Shown piece after piece: positions 56,335 to 64,000 of a stretch of 64,000 bases of DNA (position 1 is the first letter of the stretch; each line of letters begins with the position of its first letter). The DNA comes from Sanghuangporus weigelae (taxonomy: Eukaryota > Basidiomycota > Agaricomycetes > Hymenochaetales > Hymenochaetaceae), in assembly GCA_033182465.1 (NCBI GenBank), contig CP137326.1:1457501-1521500 (forward strand), read 5' to 3'. The notes under the pieces are model-generated. The model was not told the origin of the DNA. It was given only the letters and a program-made list of their open reading frames with translations, and did no database searches. Made by a program: the position numbers and the translations under genes.

Positions 56335-58040
56335 ATGGCAGAGCAATCTCTAGTACATGCACTTGACGAAGACGCGTTGGCGAATGACATCGTGCGGCTA
56401 CTTGGCGCTGAGAATCAGCGTTTGAAGAGAGATCTTCGGGAAGCACAACAACGCGCACAGAACGCTGAGAATCAATTGGCGGTGTTGGTGGCTGAGGCAG
56501 GACCACTTGTAAAGGTCTTTTCGGATTTAATAAGAGTTGTATAGTGTATGCTAATCTCTTATTCGCATGCAAACAGAATGAATCTACTGCTCAGGAACAG
56601 ATTCTACCTAATACTGAACGCGCGCGACAATTAGACGAAGAAATCGCATCACTTCAAGCGCAATATCAAGAGCTGGAGGCCAAGTATGAGGAAGAGAAGG
56701 TTATACGGAAGCTACATGAAGCCGAGGTCGACGAGCTTAAGTTGAGGAACTCCGGTATGGAGGAAAGTGTGACTATAATCACCAATCGTTCATTTCTCCA
56801 ATCTGACATCAATGGATTATAGCCGGAATACTTCGATCTTCAGGAGCACCAGCAGACAACCCAAGTTCACGTACCTGACGACGATAAGGTATGTATTATA
56901 CGCCCTTCATTTTCCAATTGCATGAACCCAATAGAACTTTCTAGCGAATTAGGGAGTTACTGGAACAAGTCGAGCATTTAAATCAAGAAAAAGAGATGGA
57001 CAAGCGGCATCTGAAAGAAGCAAATAGCAAGATATCAGCGCTGACTGCAAGTTCGCTAAATATCATCTGTGCTTTTGTATCTAACCCCGAATCTATTGGC
57101 AGTGCAATGACCCGTGGAGTTACATTGACGAGAGTCACGGCCAGCGAGAAGTCGACGGTCCCCTTAGGATCAAGTCATTCCAACAATTTAACAAATTCTC
57201 TGTCAAAACTATCGATTCCTACTATGAAGTAAGTCATGAATATTCAACCCGTATGATTACTGATAGCTCATGGCAATCTGCCATAGAATACGTTAATACC
57301 GCTCGGGTGAGTTCAGTTTTGCTTCGATTTGGGATTATCAAATATTGACAGGAGCTTATTCTTATAGGCTGGCATGCATTCCTTTTGTACGCCGTAGGCG
57401 TGATATCCTTTGGAGCCAAACGAGTCCAGGATTCGGTGTTTCACTTGCTCCTTCGTACCGCTACGACGCGGACACGTCTGCATCCTGCCACAAGTGGAAG
57501 GTAAATGAAGTGCATGCCATTGAAGGCCCTTTCGAGCTGCTTTTCGAGACTCGTGGTTTCTGGTACTATTGTGGCACTTTCAGTACCACAGTGATCGAGT
57601 CGCGGAAGAATATTGAATTTTTTAGATCACAACAGCCACAGGTGAGATCCTCAAATTGGCCGATTCTTTTATTTGCTTGATCCCGATGCTTTTTCTAGGT
57701 CCGGGAAATATTGATGAGGGAGACAGTCGAGAAGTCAGACTTTCTGCCTCCGATCATTGAGAAATCGATTATGGAAATGTATTCGCAGGGCGTCCTGCCC
57801 GTAACCTGTCTCGTCTTCGAAAGGATCGGATTTAACAATGAGCTTCACGAAGCCCTCCTCAAGTTCGGAAAGTCTGTGAATGGTCCAGAATTCGCTTTCG
57901 AGTCTAGCAAGGCAGATATGAAGAAGGAAGCGAAGGCTAAGCGGAAAGCAGTGGATGGGAAGATATTAGAAGGGAAACGGGCTAAGTTAGAATCTGCGCA
58001 ATCAGGATCCTCGACCTCAGCAGAAGTTGCATATCTATGA
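56335..58040 (+). CDS. DUF6697-like coiled-coil protein, copy B
   Basis: Same layout as copy A. The start is alike (MAEQSLVHALDEDALANDIV against MADRSEVHPVDETTLANDVV), followed by a coiled coil (QELEAKYEEEKVIRKLHEAE) and, after an intron ending near 57102, NDPWSYIDESHGQREVDGP, the counterpart of NDPFAYIDEIHTQRQ. The C-terminal domain reads CIPFVRRRRDILWSQ, KWKVNEVHAIEGPFELLFET, FWYYCGTFSTTVIES, MEMYSQGVLPVTCLVFERIG. The end is again basic, with a KKEAKAKRKAVDGK run that could be a nuclear signal, and a Ser/Ala tail. The globular domain is much closer between copies than the coiled coil, so selection seems to act on the former. No function is known. Splice sites around 56520-57060 are approximate. 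Confidence 0.8.
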
Positions 58041-58637
58041 GGTTTGTTGTAAGATCTATTACGTTCGCTTCATACCATTGACAAAGCTATATTATGATTC
58101 TGCTACGTGCCGATGAACCTTTTGTCCCGTCCGTTCATCAATTCCGTCTTTCGTCGTGTTGTTGTGCTCCATTTTGCCATTTTCGTTGTTTTCGTCGTGT
58201 GCTGTCGTGTTGCTTTTGTATTTCTTGCTCATTAGCACGTGTGTACTAGTAGTAGTAGTAGTCAGACCGTTATCTGTAAGATGCCGGGTCATTTATTGCG
58301 GGAAGTAATGTACAGCCACTTGCTAAATTGAACTGGTTTCCCAGGGACAAGAATGAAGACAGCCAGATCGAGCATGTTCCGCAAGATCGGCGATCGTCGA
58401 TCATCCGAGCGACACCTGCGACACCGCTCGCGTGGGTTTGGCAAGACGTGTCACGTACACGTGATGTGCTCCCCCATAAGCAACCGGATGCAAAAAAATT
58501 TGATCACCATAAAATCTTTCGTACAAATTTTGTCCTCAGTGCGTTGCGCGCAAGTTTGTGAAGGAAGCTGCTTGAAATGAGTGAAACTAGAATGATGATA
58601 GTGTGTGACCGGAGGGATTAGAGGAGAAGGAAATTCT
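58041..58637. other. Intergenic with a short TAG trinucleotide repeat
   Basis: No gene seen. Five to six TAG units lie at about 58245-58262. The right part should carry the promoter of the kinase gene. Confidence 0.45.
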
Positions 58638-61600
58638 ATGCGAAGCCTAAGCGGAGGCACGAGGCAAACCCCGTTTGGGCGCGAACAGACGCGTGTGAGT
58701 CTGGGACCCTCTTGTCTCTTGAGGAGAACCAGTTCAACTCCGCGCCCCGTCGCGTCCTTCTCCTCAACCACCCTCCGTCGACGTCCAGTTCCCCAACGCA
58801 GCCGTCATTCACGCCACGACGCAGTCGACGACGACGAGACAATGACGGTCCACCATCCGCCAGCGTCCGTCTCATCTGAACACGACACCAACGTGTACAG
58901 TATCTCGGACGCGAATCTCGCCCAGCGCTATCAGTTTATTCGCGAGGTTTGTTTCTTCTTCTCGATGCATCTTCAGGCTCTAGGATTCAGCTGATGATTG
59001 GTGCAGATTGGCGCAGGCAATTGGGGATGTGTCTGGCTCTGCTCACCCAAGACCGACGAACACCGCGCGCAGGCGCACGGCGACGAACCTCCACGACGCG
59101 TCGCTGTCAAACTGGTCTTTCGCGAGAAGAAGCCCAACACTGCGCAACGCGTACGATCATTGTGAGCACCGTTATATGCGAACGAATCTAGCATATACAC
59201 TCATACTATTACGCAATAGATGGAACGAAATGAAGATTGTACGCGCGCTTAAACAGGAGCCTCATCCGTCTATTATTCCCTTCCACTCGTTCATCATCAC
59301 ACCTTCCTTTGCTATTATCACAATGTAAGCATCTTTTCTCGTTTGTTCGGGAGTGCAGGACGCCGCAAAACGTGACCTCGGAGCGCCTCGGTGCCTTGTT
59401 CGTTTGACCTGACGGGGACGTGATAAGCATACCACCTGTCAATCGCGCGTCAGTCAGAAATGGTTTAGTTGATTCTGCTCGGACTTTTTGGGATGCTCTG
59501 ATGGTAACTACGAGAAGACCGGATTAATTTACATTGTTCTTTCGGCACAACACTTTCCATTATACGCCAGCGCGTTCCTGACGCGTTTCCGCTGGTCATT
59601 GCATTTCATGGATGTCCTACTCTCAAATCCTTGGAAGAGACGCGTTCAATCGCGTCATCGAACGTGTTATGATTATTCCAACAAATATCATGATTGTTCA
59701 GTTATCTCCGAACCTTACTGATCTGTGCTTTCTCTAGGGAATATCTGCCTTACTTGATTCCGGTTGAGGTTCCTGAAATAAAAGCGCGCGAATGGTTCCA
59801 TAGTTTGCTCTCTGCTGTACACTTCTTGCATACTAGGGGCGTTGTACATAACGATATAAAGTAAGTTCCAATCATCTCCCTGATATGATTAACATTGATC
59901 CTCCTGCGCATAGACCTGCGAATATACTTCTGTCGACGAGGAAGGTACCCATGTTCGTTGATTTTGGCTTTGCAGAGAAGTACGAGGTCGGATCAAAACG
60001 GGCGTTCATGAGCAACTTGGCTTACGGCACACCTGAGGTCAATTTCATTTCTTTTGAAACATTTAAGGTTTCGATTCAGACTGACGAACAACTATTTCAG
60101 TATTTGTCACCAGAGCGCGCTCGTGGGACTGTTCATGACACGCGGAAGTCTGATATGTGGTCGCTCGGTATAACATTTTTCGAGATCTTAATCGGGCGAA
60201 CGCCATTTGAATACATCGAAGGGGAGAAGTTAACTACACCGGCCGATCTCGAACGTTATTGGTCACGCACCGTGAGTTTAATAAAAAAAATCGGGTTAAG
60301 GACGCTAAAATATACGCATTCACTTGCAGGCAAAAGGGAAGTGGGTCGGCACCTGGTCAATGTCCAAGGCGGCCGAACGTTTGCTGTGCAGGATGATCTG
60401 CCCGAGTGTCGATACGAGGTGTACCGCTGCAGAAGCTATCCTGGATCTTTACTGGATGGAAGACATCGACACGATCAGCCTTAGCCCCAAGAACTCCTTA
60501 ATGACAATGTCTTCTCCGGCTCCTGGCATGGCAGCCGATAGGGTGAGGAAGATGGGAGTGAAGCCCATGTCACCTAAGGAAATAATGCGGCCGCTTGTGG
60601 CGAAGCGATCTAACTTGTCCGAAGGTTCGTTAGTGAATTGTCCTTGTGTTTTCATTGCAGTTAAGGTCTTCTCTAGCTTCAGACAAGACAAAATCAGTAA
60701 CTCGCCCCCCGCGGCGCGTGTATCCTCATGCCCTCCCGACTATTGAAGGCTCTCCGATTTCAGCACGCACGACTGGTGGACGTGAGAACATCCCACCATC
60801 TCCGTATCGCTCTCCTCGCGTCGCTGTTGCTAGAGCACGCCCCTCCATCAAGCGGAAGCCTGTTCCTGCATTTGACGAGAATATGTCGCCCTTCCGGACT
60901 AAGATCAAAGATGTGGCCGTTCAGACACCGACGAAGGTCGCTGACGTACATAAACGTCGAACTGGTGTGCTGACTGATGCGACGTCCCGCGTTTATAACA
61001 TCGGGACTCCCAAGAGGCCTGCGACGAGCCCTGTTGGCAAGACTGAGAAGGACAGAGACAAGGTTCCGGAAAAGGGAAGACAGTTTGGCAGTGGCAGTTA
61101 TGATCGTGTCAAGGCGTTTGAGCGGCTGAAGCAGCTCGAGCGTAATCGCTTCCTTGAGGAGGAAGAAGACGAAGGGGCTGGATCGGACGAGTCACCGCGT
61201 GAGAAGGCGCCTCAGAAGAAAGAGAAGGAACAAGATCAAGGCTGCGTTCAGGAGGTCGTTGTTCCGCCGAAACCTTCGTCTCAGTGCATGACAAGTACGT
61301 CTCTCGGGGCGATATCCACGGTGACGCGGGTGGACTATAACAACACTCCAGCGCGGAACTTTGCGCGTCGTGATACGACTCCGTCTTCGTTCACTCTCAT
61401 GACCGACTTCAAGAGCACGCTTGTTGATAGACGGATTCTTGACGAACCTCCGGAACATGGTATGCAATTCCATCATAAATCAAGTACTCTGGGATCTCAC
61501 ACAGTGTCTCAAGATTCGAAGGCAATTCTAATGAACTCGCTTCCTGTCTCTCGACACCAGGCCAGTCCAAGCTTGTTCAAACACGGCATCAAGGCTTCGA

Positions 61601-63188
61601 TAGGTAATCATCTCTGACATTTTTTTTTTCAACAAAGTCTTTATCTGACAGATTATGTAGACAAAACCTTTGGTCTCTACAAGTTGTCCATCGGCAGAAT
61701 GAACACTCGAAAGCCTGTGAAGCGTACATCAGAGGACTTGGACGCGAGCGTTTCCTATAGAGCATCGTGGGAGGACTTTTCGTTTATCACTGACCGTACG
61801 TGTACAATTTCATCCATAACTCACGTCGATAACATCGTATGACTCTTTGACAGCCAAAACATCAATTCCGATTTCTCGGCATCCTTTGCACCCTGACCAA
61901 GTCGTCGCAGATAACAAGGCGGACCGCTTATCACAATGGATCCGCAGCGTCGAACGTAAGTGTGACATTTTTTTTTTGGCACCGATCATTGTTCTAAAGC
62001 CGGTCTATTTTTTTTTTCACCAGAGGTTGTGAAGGAAGCGAAAGAGAACTTCGCTTCGTCAAGTATCACGGCACCACCTCCGCTTCCGGCCCCTCCAGCA
62101 TCCCGCGCAGGTGTGGCGCGTGCTCCCCGCACTCAGAGAAAGATCCTTCCTGCCGACCAGATCTTCCAAGAACCGGAATCGATATCAACGTCGCCGGCTG
62201 AGCCTTCGGGACGCCAGACCCCGCCTCCGCCTAATCGGGGCATTGGCACGACCGCGGAGCTGCCGCTTCCTCCGAAAGAAGATCCCAGCAGCCCTAGGAG
62301 TCGCCGAAGGGCTACGATCTCATCGGGTCCTAGCCCAGCGGCGAAAATTGAGACTGCTTCGATTGATGGCACCCCTTCGAGGCGAAAAGAGAAGTCAAAA
62401 TCAGCTGGGAACCTGTCTAGTCTGGTCAGACCCATTAGCCCGTTAAGCCAGCTGCAGAAGGCGTTGGAGAAAGGTATGATTCCTAGTAGATCAATCTATG
62501 CGTATGATTAATGACTGGTCATACAGAGGAAGAGTCGAAGCGCAACTTGTCCGAGCTACTTGATCGGAGTGTTTTCATTGCACGGCCTTCAGGATCAACC
62601 CCTCCGGGAGACATTGACTTGGCATCTCCTGGATCTCCACGCCCGCAAGCACAGTTCCGCCTTTCGTCTTCTCTCAACCCGGCAAAGTCACCTGCAATTT
62701 CGACCGTCCTCCGTGAGAGCAACTCCTCCCCGATCCTGTACTCTAGGCCTCAGAGCAAGCAAGAGAACCCGCCCAATCGTGTTCCCTTGGTCAAGACTGG
62801 AATCAAATCCCGACGCGTCTCCAAAGCACAAATATCGGCTCCAACTCCAGTACAGGCTCCTCCGACATTGCAAGTCCCTCCATCCACGGTCAAAAAGACT
62901 AGCAGACTATTTGGTTCTCGTCAAGGCCGTATTTCACATCATCAAAGCTATAGCGACGATCTGACCATGTCGCATCCGGTTGGTACCAGATCTGGAACCG
63001 AGGATTTTGGGCTCCTCTCGTCAATTTCGCTCTCGCAAAGCGCTTCGTTCACCAAGGATGCGAGTAAGTCGGTCAGTGCCGTGCGCAAGGCATTCAAGGC
63101 CATTGTGAGTGGCAGATCCGCTGCTCGTCGCCGACAGCAACAGCAGCAGCAACATCTGCAACCACAGCAATTGAAGGTGCCTGTGTAA
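58638..63188 (+). CDS. Serine/threonine protein kinase with long disordered tail
   Basis: Twelve exons (58638-58946, 59007-59161, 59220-59324, 59738-59860, 59914-60037, 60101-60271, 60330-60628, 60666-61603, 61652-61795, 61854-61955, 62024-62473, 62527-63188) give 1,193 residues. The kinase domain lies near residues 95-400: IGAGNWGCVWLC (glycine loop), VAVKLVFREKK (ATP Lys), HNDIKPANILLS (catalytic loop with Asn in place of Arg before the Asp), VDFGFAEKY (DFG) and GTPEYLSPERARG. Asn in the HRD position is shared by some kinases that do not need activation-loop phosphorylation. The remaining 800 residues are basic, Ser/Pro/Thr rich and low in order, with coiled coil at KAFERLKQLERNRFLEEEED and a Gln run near the end. 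I cannot name the family. The exon junction at 60628/60666 (a 37-nt intron) is the weakest point of the model. Confidence 0.85.
59325..59737 (+). other. 413-nt intron in the kinase gene
   Basis: About eight times longer than the usual intron here. It starts GTAAGC and ends CTCTAG and joins FAIITM to EYLPYLIPVEVP without residues missing, so no hidden exon is needed. It may hold a non-coding RNA or a decayed insertion; I saw no clear snoRNA boxes. Confidence 0.6.
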
Positions 63189-64000
63189 AACTTATTAAAT
63201 ATTGTCTTTTACCACTCTGGTTTTCGCTTATCTTGTCTGTTTATTTGATCCCCCGTCCCATCCCCTCGTCGCACGAATTTTTTTCAATCTTCTTTTCTTC
63301 TCGTGACTGTACTGGTTTCGTAACGCATCCTTGTTTGATTGACTCACTACCGGATAATGTTTTTCTCGTGTGCATATTCCTGTGTTTTTCTTTTGACTCC
63401 TCCGTCCATTATCCTACCCACCACGCTGATCCTGCTCTTCTGCTATCGCTATCGCTGTACTGCATGATCTTGCACGCATTCTCATGAACCACGTACTCCA
63501 CGCGTTTTCATTTGCGCTTTCCTTCCACCATTTTCGTTCTGCGCTCAGCAGTCCTTACGAATTTATTTTGATGCCTCTACTGTTTTTTTATGGTAACGTC
63601 ATTGTACATTATCATGTCCTGGATGTTGATGACCGAATTGATGCTTTTGGGCTGAGCCCTATGACCTTTCTCATCAGTTCAGCGCAGCGTGCACAGAGTC
63701 AGGCCAGTGGAATTGCTGAAAGGAAAGTACAGTGTGTTACAAAGCGAGGGGACATGATTAGTTTCTTGATATTATATCATCATCTATATTCTTTTTCTGG
63801 AGCTAGGTTACTTACGTAAGTGATAGATATATTAATGAAATAATCTTACTTACAGTCATTAACCGGTCCTTTGAACACCTATTACAGATCCACTTTTGTA
63901 GCTCACCACGCAGCAATTTTCTCAAAACTGAGTGCATACTCCAATTGTCTACCATGAGATACACCTGCTAATTTTTTTCCCGGTCATAACATAGACAGGA
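63189..64000. other. Downstream region, no gene seen
   Basis: T-rich sequence after the kinase stop codon, likely its 3' untranslated region in part. Open frames at about 63233-63487 and 63484-63819 are pyrimidine-driven, hydrophobic and unlike known proteins. A further gene could begin or end near the right edge, but the sequence does not show it. Confidence 0.4.

Noticed and set aside
59325-59737. C/D-box snoRNA inside the long kinase intron
   Set aside because: A CTGATGG word and a late CTGA exist, but there is no paired terminal stem, no good C box and spacing is wrong.
63233-63819. Hydrophobic open frames after the kinase gene
   Set aside because: They arise from T-rich sequence, overlap each other and show no conserved pattern or splice logic.

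Overview
The window reads as nuclear DNA of a filamentous basidiomycete, most likely an Agaricomycete. Genes sit on both strands, 50-350 bp apart, and are cut by many 41-75 nt GT-AG introns with CTNAY branch sites. The content also fits: a fungal sterol dehydrogenase (ERG26), an NHA1-type antiporter, a mushroom-type sesquiterpene synthase, a borealin with the fungal N-terminal block and two DUF6697-like proteins. Nothing bacterial is present. Where exons are listed, I joined them by hand; the joined lengths are multiples of three and end at the stop codon.

Left third (1-17 kb): a possible LTR-element remnant at the edge; a broken Argonaute MID-PIWI fragment; a DUF3605 gene; phosphopantothenoylcysteine decarboxylase and a SAC3/GANP-family gene on a shared promoter; a gene-poor stretch; an intact sesquiterpene synthase; MOB1; a 567-bp hAT-like MITE; and CDC123, whose start codon directly follows a run of A.

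Middle (17-45 kb): the reverse strand carries midasin (MDN1), modelled as 17 exons and 4,989 residues. After it come an MBD4-type DNA glycosylase, a secreted endonuclease/exonuclease-fold nuclease, an FAD-dependent oxidoreductase with two microexons, the Na+/H+ antiporter NHA1, a secreted protein of unknown function and a small membrane-anchored coiled-coil protein that is probably mitochondrial.

Right third (45-64 kb): POP1 (RNase P/MRP), a borealin-like gene, ERG26, a CK1-like kinase, two tandem DUF6697-like coiled-coil genes and a 1,193-residue protein kinase with a long disordered tail.

The genes do not form one pathway. Most are housekeeping: ribosome and RNA maturation (MDN1, POP1, the SAC3 protein), translation initiation (CDC123), mitosis (MOB1, borealin), CoA and sterol synthesis, and ion balance. 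The accessory parts are the terpene synthase, the Argonaute relic, the MITE and the DUF6697 pair. I found no convincing new multi-gene system. The most unusual signals are in gene structure: a start codon split by an intron, 7-nt and 5-nt microexons, three GC-AG introns and an A-tract leader. No tRNA, rRNA or CRISPR array was seen.
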